Part shown: one piece after another, positions 42,131 through 50,778 of the stretch
Layout: the number at the start of each line of letters is the position of its first letter
Numbering within the stretch: the first letter of the stretch is position 1
Position numbers and translations under genes: made by a program
DNA from: Phycisphaeraceae bacterium
Lineage (GTDB): Bacteria > Planctomycetota > Phycisphaerae > Phycisphaerales > UBA1924
DNA length: 63,982 bases
Reading direction: 5' to 3'
Assembly (NCBI GenBank): GCA_026126305.1
Contig: JAHCJI010000015.1
Location: 1-63,982 of the forward strand
Notes under the pieces: generated by a model
Seen by the model: only the letters and a program-made list of their open reading frames with translations
What the model was told of the DNA's origin: nothing
The model's database searches: none

Positions 42131-44269
42131 ATGAATAAAAACCGAACAAAAGCCGCTTGCATGGTTTTCGCGGCTGGTGCTGCGACTGCCACTTCCGCCT
42201 TGGCTGGTCCCGGTGTGGCCGAACACGCCCTTGTGGTGGTCGATCCTTCCTCGGCTGAGGCCCTTCGTGCCGCCAACGCCTACATCGCCGCTCGAAATCT
42301 GCCCGAGACGGCGATCTTGTTCATGACGCCCGACGCAGCGAATTTTCAGACCTTTCGAGACCGCAACCTCGTGGCCTTGTTTGGCGAGATCGAAGCCCGG
42401 GGCATCGCCGACCGGGCCGATTACGTGATCGTGGCCCCGCCGGGACGATACCGCATGGGCGCTTCAACGACGGTATCCGACGCGTGCAGCCCGGTGAACA
42501 ACTTTGGGATTTCCAGCGCGTACACGATGGCGTTCATGGCCGATGAGGTGCTGGGCGGTACCTTGGCCGTGACGCGCAGCCAGCCCTTCCACCGCCCCGC
42601 GGGTGAGCCGCGAGGATTCGACAGCGAAGTGGCCTACGCGGCTGGCAACCCAAGCACCTCTTCGCTGGCCCGGAGGTCGTTCATCGGCGCTCTGCTTGGG
42701 TGGACGGGCGAGCGCGGCAACACGATCGATGAAGTGCTCGAGATGATCGATCGTTCCGTTGCCGCCGACGGCGCTTCTCCGGGGGGTTCGGCCCATACGT
42801 TTTACTTCATGAACACAACCGACGCGGCGCGGAACGTGCGTCAGCCGCAGTTTGCAGCGGTGATCGCCGACCTGACCGCCAAGGGCACCCCCGCGCTCCA
42901 GGTCGACGGTACCGTGCCAACGGGTGGCGTGACGGCAGCGGGCATCATGACCGGTGTGGCCACCCCACCGATCGACACGGGTAGCTTCACGTTTGGACCG
43001 GCCGCGTTTGCCGACCACCTGACGAGTTTCGCGGGACACTTCGGCACCGACAGCCAGACGAAGATGAGCCGGTGGATCTCCAAGGGGGCGGTGGGCAGTT
43101 CGGGCACGGTCGAGGAACCCTGTAACTACACGGGAAAGTTTCCGCACGCACGGCTGCATTACTTCTATGACCAGGGCTCGACGCTGGGCGAGGCCTATCT
43201 GCGCAGCATCGGGTTTGTGCCGTTCCAGGTGCAGTTCATCGGCGATCCATTGGCGCGCCCCTTCACGCACATACCCGAGGTTTCCTTCGTCGGGCTTGGT
43301 TCGAGCCTGTCGGGCGTCGTGGAACTTGAAGCCCGTGGGAGCACGACCAAGCCCGGCGCAAGCATGGCACGATTTGTGTACATGGTCAACGGCGTGACGG
43401 TGGGCGAAGCCGGTGCGGCCGGACGCTTCTCGCTCGATACGACAACGCTGCCCGACGGCGTCAACGAGTTGCGCGTGGTGGGCTATGACAACACGCTGCT
43501 CGAATCTCGAGGCAGCGACACGGCGCTGGTGACCGTGAACAACCGCGGCCGCTTGCCCACGGCCACGCCCACGCTTACTTCGGGCAATCTGGCGACGCGG
43601 TTCGCATTCACGCTGAACGCGCCCGATGCGACAGAGGTCCGCCTCGTACGTGCGGGTGCCGTGCTCGGCGCGACGCCCGGTTCTGGTGGCGAGGTTGCCG
43701 CCTATGGACAACAACTCGGCGCGGGCCCGGTCCGTGTGTGGGCCGAGGCGATGTACGCCGATGGGCGCACGGCCCGCTCGGCGGCCATCGATCTCAACAT
43801 CGCCGTGGGTGGTACAAGCGCCAGTGTGGTGCCTTTGGCATATGACCATACGCGTGTTGTCCTGCCGGGCCAGACCGTCCTGGTATCGCTGCCTGCCGCT
43901 GTGCTGCACAGTGGCGAGGGCGTGACCTACCGCATCGTCGACGCACCATCGGGCGAGGCCCAGTTGCTCTGGCACGACGCCAAGGCGTTCGCGCTGGTGC
44001 GCATGGACGCAGGAGCAATCGTCGGCGACACGCTCACGTTTGAAGTGCAGAACGGTGCCGGCTCGGATCGGGGAGTCGTGGTTCTTGCACTCCCAACGGT
44101 TGCGTGCCGTGCCGACCTCGATGGCGATGGCGTGCTCACGATCTTCGACTTCCTCGTGTTCCAGAACCTCTTTGCCGCGGGCGATCCGCGTGCGGACTTT
44201 GATGGTGATGGGTCGCTGACCATTTTCGACTTCTTGGCGTTCCAGAACGCCTTCGCGGCCGGATGCTGA
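42131..44269 (+). CDS. TIGR03790-like secreted protein with C-terminal GC-type dockerin
   Basis: 712 residues from the ATG at 42131, the start of a signal peptide (NKNRTKAACMVFAAGAATATSALAG). GGGAGG at 42113-42118 is better placed for GTG 42125 or ATG 42131 than for ATG 42119. The main domain has the TIGR03790 run of features: ALVVVDPSSAEALRAANAYIAARNLPE at the start, YTMAFMADEVLGG, SRWISKGAVGSSGTVEEP, KFPHARLHYFYDQGSTLGEAYLRS and IGDPLARPF. Ig-like segments follow, and the 54-residue dockerin ends the protein. The family function is unknown. It is the first of three dockerin genes in a row. Confidence 0.85.
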   Translation: MNKNRTKAACMVFAAGAATATSALAGPGVAEHALVVVDPSSAEALRAANAYIAARNLPETAILFMTPDAANFQTFRDRNLVALFGEIEARGIADRADYVIVAPPGRYRMGASTTVSDACSPVNNFGISSAYTMAFMADEVLGGTLAVTRSQPFHRPAGEPRGFDSEVAYAAGNPSTSSLARRSFIGALLGWTGERGNTIDEVLEMIDRSVAADGASPGGSAHTFYFMNTTDAARNVRQPQFAAVIADLTAKGTPALQVDGTVPTGGVTAAGIMTGVATPPIDTGSFTFGPAAFADHLTSFAGHFGTDSQTKMSRWISKGAVGSSGTVEEPCNYTGKFPHARLHYFYDQGSTLGEAYLRSIGFVPFQVQFIGDPLARPFTHIPEVSFVGLGSSLSGVVELEARGSTTKPGASMARFVYMVNGVTVGEAGAAGRFSLDTTTLPDGVNELRVVGYDNTLLESRGSDTALVTVNNRGRLPTATPTLTSGNLATRFAFTLNAPDATEVRLVRAGAVLGATPGSGGEVAAYGQQLGAGPVRVWAEAMYADGRTARSAAIDLNIAVGGTSASVVPLAYDHTRVVLPGQTVLVSLPAAVLHSGEGVTYRIVDAPSGEAQLLWHDAKAFALVRMDAGAIVGDTLTFEVQNGAGSDRGVVVLALPTVACRADLDGDGVLTIFDFLVFQNLFAAGDPRADFDGDGSLTIFDFLAFQNAFAAGC
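44105..44266 (+). repeat. Dockerin module copy 2 (54 codons, Cys to Cys)
   Basis: Loops DLDGDGVLTIFD and DFDGDGSLTIFD with FLVFQNLFA and FLAFQNAFA; the protein ends at the second boundary Cys (AGC). Confidence 0.9.
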
Positions 44270-44365
44270 TTGGCAGGGTTTTGAAAGTACGGGGGAACGC
44301 GTATTCGAAACGCCGGTCATCCATTGCACGTAGACTTGAAGACACCTTCCACAGGAGAGAGCGAG

Positions 44366-45748
44366 ATGCTGAACAAGCAGGTCTGGAGTCCTTCGTGCCT
44401 TTGTGCCGCGGTCGTTGCGATGGCGGCGGGGCTGTGTGTCGACGTTGCATCGGCACAGGTCGATGTCCGGACGGAAGTGTTCCTCAGCGGCATGAACGAG
44501 CCGATCGTGCTGACCCACGCACCCGAGGATTCTGGCCGAGTGTTCGTGGCCGAAAAGCGGGGCGTCATCCGCGTGGTTCGAGACGGCGTGCTGCTGCCCA
44601 CGCCGTTCCTGGACATCGACCCTTTGATTTCGAGTTTCGGCGAGCGTGGGCTCTTGGGGCTTGCCTTTAGCCCCAACTACAACGACGACGGTTGGTTCTT
44701 TGTGCATTACACCAACAACTCTGGCAACACGGTGATCGCCCGCTACAGCGTTTCGAGCGAGAATCCGGACGTGGCCGACCCGGACAGCGCGCTGATCATT
44801 CTGACCCAGACACAGCCTTTCAGCAACCACAACGGCGGTTGGATCGACTTCGGGCCGGTCGATAACTACCTGTACATTGCACTCGGCGACGGCGGCAGCA
44901 GCGGAGACCCGCAGGGTAACGGGCAACGGCTGACCACCCTGTTGGGCAAGATCCTGCGTATCGACGTGCTGGGTGAGCCAGACCCGGGCAAGCAGTATGC
45001 CGTCCCAGCCGACAACCCCTTTGTGGGCACGGGCAACGCCGAGGAGATCTGGGCCTACGGCTTGCGAAATCCGTGGCGCAACGACTTCGACCCGATGACC
45101 GGCGATCTGTACATCGCCGACGTGGGCCAAGGCCAGCGTGAAGAGGTCAACTACCAGCGGGGCGACAGCCCAGGCGGCGAAAACTACGGCTGGAAGTGCC
45201 GAGAGGGCGACATTTGCTTCTCGACCGCACTGCCATGCCCGAGTAGTTGTGCCATCAACCCGTTTATCGACCCCGTGGTGGTGTACGACCATGGTCCAAC
45301 CGGCGGGTGCTCCATCACCGGCGGCATGGTGTATCGCGGATGCCAGATCGACGGGCTCAGTGGCACGTACTTTTATGCGGACTTCTGCACGAATCGCGTA
45401 TGGTCCTTCCGCATGGTCGATGGCGAGGTCACCGAGTTCACCCTGCGCACCGCCCAGTTCGGGGGCATCTCGAGTATTATCAGTTTCGGACGCGACGCCG
45501 ATGGCGAGCTGTACGTGCTCAGCCAGGGAGGCACGATCCGCAAGGTCGTGCCCGTTGCGCCAGGCACCGGCCGGTGCCCATGCCCGGCGGACCTCGACGG
45601 CGACGGAGACCTGACGATCTTCGATTTCCTCGAGTTCCAGAACCTCTTCAGCATGGGCGACATGCGGGCCGACTTCGACGGCGACGGCGAACTCACTCTC
45701 TTTGACTTCCTTGAGTTCCAGAACCAGTTCGCGTTGGGATGTCCGTAA
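44366..45748 (+). CDS. PQQ-type sugar dehydrogenase-like beta-propeller with C-terminal GC-type dockerin
   Basis: 460 residues; ATG at 44366 has GGAGAG upstream. Signal peptide ends VASAQ. The propeller shows the soluble glucose dehydrogenase/HHIP pattern: RGLLGLAFSPNYNDDGWFFV, FSNHNGGWIDFGP, LYIALGDGG, GKILRIDV, EEIWAYGLRNPWRNDFDP, LYIADVGQGQREEVN and GGENYGW. The catalytic His in NHNGG is kept. A Cys-rich insert CFSTALPCPSSC is unusual. The 54-residue dockerin closes the protein. It would oxidise a sugar or related alcohol outside the cell; substrate unknown. Confidence 0.88.
   Translation: MLNKQVWSPSCLCAAVVAMAAGLCVDVASAQVDVRTEVFLSGMNEPIVLTHAPEDSGRVFVAEKRGVIRVVRDGVLLPTPFLDIDPLISSFGERGLLGLAFSPNYNDDGWFFVHYTNNSGNTVIARYSVSSENPDVADPDSALIILTQTQPFSNHNGGWIDFGPVDNYLYIALGDGGSSGDPQGNGQRLTTLLGKILRIDVLGEPDPGKQYAVPADNPFVGTGNAEEIWAYGLRNPWRNDFDPMTGDLYIADVGQGQREEVNYQRGDSPGGENYGWKCREGDICFSTALPCPSSCAINPFIDPVVVYDHGPTGGCSITGGMVYRGCQIDGLSGTYFYADFCTNRVWSFRMVDGEVTEFTLRTAQFGGISSIISFGRDADGELYVLSQGGTIRKVVPVAPGTGRCPCPADLDGDGDLTIFDFLEFQNLFSMGDMRADFDGDGELTLFDFLEFQNQFALGCP
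45581..45742 (+). repeat. Dockerin module copy 3 (54 codons, Cys to Cys)
   Basis: Loops DLDGDGDLTIFD and DFDGDGELTLFD with FLEFQNLFS and FLEFQNQFA, ending LGC; one Pro follows. Confidence 0.9.
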
Positions 45749-45980
45749 TAATACCCAATAGCTAGTTTCGTGTTTCACCCAGCTGCGATTGCGATTCGCA
45801 TGATCGCCCGGCTGTATCATGTTCATTTGCAAACACTTAGGCACACTTCAGACAGTGCGCGGCGCTCACGAAAACTCTTGGAATTGGGGTATGCCCTTCG
45901 CGCATCAGGGCAAATAACTATGATAAATAATTATCAAATCACTGAACTACGGGTTATTCTTTCTGAGTAGGTAGATCAAA

Positions 45981-45998
45981 ACTGGGATGTACCCCAGT
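45981..45998 (+). other. Small palindromic hairpin in the leader of the beta-helix gene
   Basis: ACTGGG, ATGTAC, CCCAGT, ending 14 nt before the Shine-Dalgarno GAGAGGAG. The gap 45749-46027 is AT-rich and also holds TATGAT (45919-45924), a possible -10 without a good -35, and a TGCCCT/AGGGCA inverted repeat near 45892-45912. Nothing else recognised there. Confidence 0.35.
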
Positions 45999-46027
45999 AC
46001 CAGTCATCAGAAGAGAGGAGCTCGAAG

Positions 46028-47560
46028 ATGTGTGTTGCGAAAGCGATTGGAATCACAAGCCCGGCCATACTGCTCGTGTCGACCGGCACGGCTTTTGGGC
46101 AGGCCACCATCCGAGTGCCCCAGGATGTCCCGACCATCGCCCAAGCGATCGAGCGGGCGGAAGATGGCGACACAGTTCTGGTTGCTCCTGGTCGGTACAG
46201 CGAAGTGTTGTTTATCCGTGGCAAGGCCATTACTCTCCGAGGCGAGGACGGCGCGTCAGAGACGATCATCGATGCCCAAAGTTCGGGCGTGCCCCTGACG
46301 ATACACGGTGATCCCGTGATCGAAGGCTTCACACTCACGGGTGGTACGCGGCTTGTCGACAGCGAGGATGGCGGTGGACTGCTGGTGCTTGGTGGGATGC
46401 CGATCGTTCGAGATTCGATCATTGCCGGGAACACCGGCTTGCTGGGCGGCGGGGTCCGGGTGGTTGGTGCGGGCCTGATCCTCGAAGGTGTGATCATCAG
46501 CGAGAACAACGCGTTCTTTGGCGGTGGCATCTACGGCGAGTTGAGCGACATCACCCTCCGCGACGTGCGCATCGAAAGCCACAACGTCCGATCGGATGGG
46601 GGTGCATTCAACATTCGTGGGGGGTCCCTGACTGTCAACGGCTTGACCATGGAAGGCAACATTGCAGGCGGGCTTGGTGGGGCAGGATACATCATCCACG
46701 CAAACCTCGACGCTCGGGGCATCGTCGCCTTGAACAACGGCGAGGCCGAAGTGCAACCCGGTGGCACGATTCTCTACAACACGCTCGGTGGTGGCGGTCT
46801 GTACACGTCAAACGTGCAAGGGCGTATCGATGCGTCACGCTTTGTTGACAACCGGGCCGCTTTCGGTGGTGGCCTCTACATCGCCGGTGCGGGCACCCTG
46901 GAAGTTGTCAACACGCTGGTCACTGGCAGCCTGACCGCCCAAGGCGCGATCCTCGCCAATGGATCCTCGCCGAAGATCATCAATTGCACCATTATCGACA
47001 ACAATCAATGGGGCTTATTCAGCCTGCGTGGCTCGGCCCCACTGGTGCGCAACAGCATCTTTTCGGGCAACCAGATCGGACACAGCAGCATCGAGATTGG
47101 TGGTCTTGGAGTCGCCGATGTCGCATGGACGCTGATCAACGGCGATGCATCGGCCGCGTTGGGCGATGGCCTGGTCTTTGCCGATCCGCTCCTGGACAGT
47201 GATTTCATTCCTCTTCCTGGTTCCCCAGTGATCGATGCCGGTGACAACGATGCCGTTCCCTCCGAGATCGAACGCGACTTGCTTGGTCAACGGCGCTTTA
47301 TCGACGATCCAGAAACGCCGGATACTGGTCTGGGTGGCGCGCCGGTGGTTGACTTTGGGGCCATCGAGTTTTCCCCGCTGGACTCGCTGCCATGCCCGGG
47401 CGACATGGATGGCGATGGGATCATGACCATGTTCGATTTCCTGGCCTTCCAGAACGCTTTTGCCTCGGGCGACATGGCTGCCGACTTGGATGGCGATAGC
47501 GCCTTGACGATCTTGGACTTTCTGGTGTTCCAGAATATGTTCGCGATCGGCTGCGACTGA
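46028..47560 (+). CDS. Secreted right-handed beta-helix protein with C-terminal GC-type dockerin
   Basis: 510 residues. GAGAGGAG lies 7 nt before the ATG. Signal peptide ends GTAFGQ. IRVPQDVPTIAQAIERAEDGDTVLVAPG is the standard opening of Pel-type parallel beta-helix repeat proteins. Turns of the helix follow (GGGLLVLGG, NNAFFGGGIYG, NRAAFGGGLYIAGAG) to about 400, with DFGAIEF at the end. Many such proteins are polysaccharide lyases or surface adhesins; no catalytic residues can be assigned. The dockerin has weaker loops than its relatives (second loop DLDGDSALTILD). Confidence 0.87.
   Translation: MCVAKAIGITSPAILLVSTGTAFGQATIRVPQDVPTIAQAIERAEDGDTVLVAPGRYSEVLFIRGKAITLRGEDGASETIIDAQSSGVPLTIHGDPVIEGFTLTGGTRLVDSEDGGGLLVLGGMPIVRDSIIAGNTGLLGGGVRVVGAGLILEGVIISENNAFFGGGIYGELSDITLRDVRIESHNVRSDGGAFNIRGGSLTVNGLTMEGNIAGGLGGAGYIIHANLDARGIVALNNGEAEVQPGGTILYNTLGGGGLYTSNVQGRIDASRFVDNRAAFGGGLYIAGAGTLEVVNTLVTGSLTAQGAILANGSSPKIINCTIIDNNQWGLFSLRGSAPLVRNSIFSGNQIGHSSIEIGGLGVADVAWTLINGDASAALGDGLVFADPLLDSDFIPLPGSPVIDAGDNDAVPSEIERDLLGQRRFIDDPETPDTGLGGAPVVDFGAIEFSPLDSLPCPGDMDGDGIMTMFDFLAFQNAFASGDMAADLDGDSALTILDFLVFQNMFAIGCD
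47393..47554 (+). repeat. Dockerin module copy 4 (54 codons, Cys to Cys)
   Basis: Loops DMDGDGIMTMFD and DLDGDSALTILD; the conserved loop Gly is Ser in the second. Bounded by CPG and IGC, with one Asp after. Confidence 0.87.
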
Positions 47561-47574
47561 TAGAAGGAAATCCT

Positions 47575-49194
47575 TCAGGTCGAGGTGAGTTGACCGCTCG
47601 CCTGGTTGAGTACCTCTGAGGCGATCTGCTCGGGGTTGTAGCCCGCGGGCATGTGCACGAGGGGCTTCTCGGCCAGGCGGGCGAACTCGCGCGCCCGTTC
47701 CGCGTGCTCGTGTCCGGTCAGCTTGATGAGCACGGCCACGAGCTTTGTGTTGGGACTGAAGATGGGTGCGCGCATGGGCTCGGCCGTTCCGTGCTCGGAG
47801 AGTTCCGGCCAACTGACGGATTCAAGCTCGAAAGCGTCGATCATGCGATCGATGGCCTCGCGACGAGGCTCGCCGCCCACCATAACGATCTGTCCGCCAC
47901 GGAGCAACTCGCGCACGCGATGCACGTCCTGGCTCCAGTTGCGTGTCCGTGGTTCTTCGGGCGTGTTGTCGGCGGACTGCCGAGTGGCACTCTCAAGTTT
48001 TGCGGCGGCCTCGATGAGCAGATCGTGTGCTGGATGCTCGGCAGGGAATACCGATGGCGGAGCCAGCCGGACGATCTGCCGGGCGAAGGCCGCCAGCCCA
48101 TCGGGTCGAAGATCGGCGATGGCCCGGACCGTCTCGTTGAGTTTCACGCAGTCGTGGGTGGGGGGGTCCTGAACGAAGGGCGAACTGCTGACATCGGCAA
48201 TCTTCTGGGCGTGGTACATGGCCTTCTTGAACAGGCGTTCGGCTTGTTCGGTCCGGCCCTTTCGCTCCAGGATATCGGTCAACATGGCCATAGCCCGATC
48301 ACGCGCGGCCGGAGCGTCCGTGTCCGGATCGGCCGGATCCCCCAGTTGCATGTGCCGGCGAACGTGGAAGCGGTGTTCGGCGGTGACGAGCCGGAGCCAC
48401 AGATGGGTCTGGTCCTGATCGATGTCGGGCTGGGTAAGCCAGCTGACCTCGAGCACAACACGCAGTGCGCTGCACGTGGTCGAGAGCAACTGCAATGCCT
48501 CGTGGACCTCGTCGGGGTCAGACCACTCTTCGATGGGGCTCATCGCGCTAGACAGTTCCGCTGCGCTGGCCATGGCCTCATAGCAGCGTGCGATCTGCTC
48601 GAGTTGTTCGTCGGTATTGCCCGACCCTTTGCGGAAGTACATCCAAAGGAAGCAATCGGGCATCGTCTTGGCGTGCGCGATCTGCTCGTTCATCACCTGT
48701 CGTGAGGCGAGTTCCTCGGGCGATTCGCGTTCCTGGTTCTGTCGCACGATCTGGTGGCGGCACGCGATGGCCTTCAACCGGCATCGCGTGGCGATCAGGC
48801 CAAGGTCGATCGAACGCGCGCGAGCCGTCCGCTCCAAGTAGTCCCCGGCGTCATCATCCCGCCGTGGTTCTTCATGGGCCGCCCGGCGGGCAGCACCCAG
48901 CGCGTGGTCGTGACCGGAGACTTCCACCTCGATCTTGGCATCGCCGATCCGCAGCGGTACGACGCCCGTGGGCTCGACAATCTTGGGCTTGAGTGTTGGG
49001 CGTTGTTTGGAAGCTGATGGCGAGGCAGCGGATGTCGATTCGCTCCCGATCGACCCCTCGATCTCATCAAGGCGTTGCAGTGCGAGTGTCGCCAATTGCC
49101 GGGCAACCTCGCGCAGCGCCGGCGAACGCTCCAGCTGTTCGTCGAGGAGACGGGCGATCAAGTCGGAGAACGACGCTTGGTCGGCGGGTTTCAC
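47575..49194 (-). CDS. Protein of unknown function with DUF2325-like C-terminus
   Basis: 539 residues from a GTG. A helical N-terminal region (about 1-60), a low-complexity Ser/Ala/Pro segment, then a long helical middle with TPR-like character (RCYEAMASAAELS, DILERKGRTEQAERLFKKAMYHAQKI). The last 100 residues (GGQIVMVGGEPRREAIDRMI...NTKLVAVLIKLTGHEHAERAREFARLAEKPLVHMP) look like a DUF2325 Rossmann-like domain. No function can be given. It starts 14 nt after the MBL-fold gene on the same strand, and TATCCT lies 5 nt before the start codon. Confidence 0.75.
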   Translation of the reverse strand: MKPADQASFSDLIARLLDEQLERSPALREVARQLATLALQRLDEIEGSIGSESTSAASPSASKQRPTLKPKIVEPTGVVPLRIGDAKIEVEVSGHDHALGAARRAAHEEPRRDDDAGDYLERTARARSIDLGLIATRCRLKAIACRHQIVRQNQERESPEELASRQVMNEQIAHAKTMPDCFLWMYFRKGSGNTDEQLEQIARCYEAMASAAELSSAMSPIEEWSDPDEVHEALQLLSTTCSALRVVLEVSWLTQPDIDQDQTHLWLRLVTAEHRFHVRRHMQLGDPADPDTDAPAARDRAMAMLTDILERKGRTEQAERLFKKAMYHAQKIADVSSSPFVQDPPTHDCVKLNETVRAIADLRPDGLAAFARQIVRLAPPSVFPAEHPAHDLLIEAAAKLESATRQSADNTPEEPRTRNWSQDVHRVRELLRGGQIVMVGGEPRREAIDRMIDAFELESVSWPELSEHGTAEPMRAPIFSPNTKLVAVLIKLTGHEHAERAREFARLAEKPLVHMPAGYNPEQIASEVLNQASGQLTST

Positions 49195-49199
49195 GTCAC

Positions 49200-49205
49200 A
49201 GGATA
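49200..49205 (-). promoter_or_regulatory. TATCCT hexamer 5 nt before the GTG of the 47575-49194 gene
   Basis: On the minus strand this reads TATCCT, GTGAC, GTG. Same hexamer as before lipA and pyrE; here it lies in the 14-nt gap after an upstream gene, so it may be an internal promoter. Confidence 0.3.
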
Positions 49206-49208
49206 GGC

Positions 49209-49922
49209 CTAGAAGGGCCGTTTGGTGGGATTCACGACCAGGCCGTCACGTCCGCATATCAGAAGGTCGGCCACCTCGACTGCCTCGGCAAAGGACTCCC
49301 TGGCCTGTGTCACGTCCGCCGAATCATCCAGTACCCGTCCATTTGACAGATGCTCACCATCTGGAACGGCGTCGGAGCAGATGAGCAGGGTGTGGCTCGG
49401 TGCGGCCACCAAGAGCCCGCACAGCCCGGGCGTGACCCCCGGCAATGGAAACAGATCGACGCGATCCGCCAGTCGGTCCGGGGCCGGTTGGCAGTGGCGG
49501 AGTTGCGCGACACGCTCCCGGAGTGCGTCCAGAGGATCGGGGTTCCCCGTATCCCAGTCGTCGCGACCCCTTGACTCGTCCATCGCCATGGCTCGCCGAA
49601 GTGTGTCAGCAAGCATGATCCCCACGGCCTCGCGTTCCGCCTCATGGATCCACCATTTCGCGTGATCAAAGAGGCGAAGCCCGCGTGTCATGTCGGGTTT
49701 GAAGCACGTCAGGAAGACATCGGTGATATCGGTTGGCTTCAGGCCCGACCGTTCGTGCAGCCGTGCTGCCAGGACGACTTCGGGAAGTCCCGGATCAACG
49801 AGGATGCGCTTCTTCCCGGCCTGGATGAGCGTGGTGGTGGCGTGCCCGGTTCGGACGGGTGTCTGCTCTCCCCAGAGCGGGTTGGCCGCAAGAGCGCCCA
49901 GACTGATGAGTCGGATATCCAT
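49209..49922 (-). CDS. Metallo-beta-lactamase-fold protein lacking the metal site
   Basis: 237 residues. The fold is readable: TGHATTTLIQAGKKRILVDPGLP at the start, TDITDVFLT leading into the place of the zinc motif, LPGVTPGLCGLLV where active members have TPGHTPG, and LLICSDAV. The THxHxDH motif reads TCFKPDM, so all three His are replaced and only the Asp remains. The second His site (TPGH) is Leu. It therefore probably binds no metals in the usual way and may be a binding or regulatory protein. Likely co-transcribed with the gene that follows. Confidence 0.75.
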   Translation of the reverse strand: MDIRLISLGALAANPLWGEQTPVRTGHATTTLIQAGKKRILVDPGLPEVVLAARLHERSGLKPTDITDVFLTCFKPDMTRGLRLFDHAKWWIHEAEREAVGIMLADTLRRAMAMDESRGRDDWDTGNPDPLDALRERVAQLRHCQPAPDRLADRVDLFPLPGVTPGLCGLLVAAPSHTLLICSDAVPDGEHLSNGRVLDDSADVTQARESFAEAVEVADLLICGRDGLVVNPTKRPF

Positions 49923-49961
49923 CGTTGGCCGAGGGTACGCGTGGAGCGGTGCCTTGGCGGA

Positions 49962-50768
49962 TCAACGCCTTTCCAAACGATTGAACAACACCATAATGAA
50001 GGTCTCGCTGCGTGGTGATTGGTGGGCCATGCGCCGGATCAGCAGCGTGGCCTGGTCGAGCCAGAGTGTGGCCGACCCTTCGCCGATCAGTTCGAGTTCG
50101 ATCATGATCGTGGGCTGACCATTGACACTGGTCACGCCCACGATGCGGGCTTCGTACGCGTCATTGGTCGGCCCCCAGTGGCGACCGGCCAGCATCCTGG
50201 GCACGCTGGTGGTGTACTCGGTCATGAGACTCTGGAGAGGCAAGATGGCCGCTTCCAACGTCGCGGCTTGTCCATACGAGCCCGATCGGATGGTCTCAAA
50301 CCGCTGGGCGGCCCGATGGACCTCAAAGTGGGGCATGGGCGAGGCGGCCGGGCCACGCACTTCAAAAGAGAAACGACCGCCGCGTTCATGGATTGTTCGG
50401 AAAGTGTATTCGTTCCGCCGGCTTGGCTGAATGATCGTGATGGTGCCCTCGTCGGTGTAGGCGGCCGCTTCGGCGTAGGCCATCGCCGACCGCACGAGGA
50501 GTTGTTCGACGGTCAATGAGCCGGTATATGGCGTGCTCGAAACACCTGAGCCATCGGGCCCGCCCCCTCCCGTGGGCATGCCCGCAGGCCGTTCCGGGCC
50601 ACCGCTGGGGGATGGTGATTCGACCGGTGGTGGTGCTGGTGAGGGCATGATGGGGGGTGGTACAAAGGCCCCCCCGCCGCTCGAACAACCGCTCGCAAGA
50701 GCCAAAACGCACGGACCCATGATCGGGACCACCAAGGTGCGGAAAATCCATGTGCGTGCGGCCTTCAC
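49962..50768 (-). CDS. Lipoprotein of unknown function, LolA-like beta domain
   Basis: 268 residues from the GTG at 50768, which begins 10 nt after the upstream glycosyltransferase stop and starts a signal with the lipobox LALASGC. A Pro/Gly-rich linker (about 30-70) follows, then a domain with LTVEQLLVRSAMAYAEAAAYTDEGTI, GGRFSFEVRG, and QPTIMIELELIGEGSATLWLDQATLLIRRM, the alternating-strand pattern of LolA/LolB-like or DUF2092-like proteins. The fold call is inference. Confidence 0.7.
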   Translation of the reverse strand: MKAARTWIFRTLVVPIMGPCVLALASGCSSGGGAFVPPPIMPSPAPPPVESPSPSGGPERPAGMPTGGGGPDGSGVSSTPYTGSLTVEQLLVRSAMAYAEAAAYTDEGTITIIQPSRRNEYTFRTIHERGGRFSFEVRGPAASPMPHFEVHRAAQRFETIRSGSYGQAATLEAAILPLQSLMTEYTTSVPRMLAGRHWGPTNDAYEARIVGVTSVNGQPTIMIELELIGEGSATLWLDQATLLIRRMAHQSPRSETFIMVLFNRLERR

Positions 50769-50778
50769 CGTACGAAGC

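Noticed and set aside
42464..45844. 1126-codon open frame on the minus strand across two dockerin genes
   Set aside because: Its product is low-information and antisense to two genes with signal peptides and known domains.
45770..45970. 66-codon plus-strand frame between two dockerin genes
   Set aside because: No ribosome site, no motif, and it covers AT-rich sequence that looks like a leader or promoter region.
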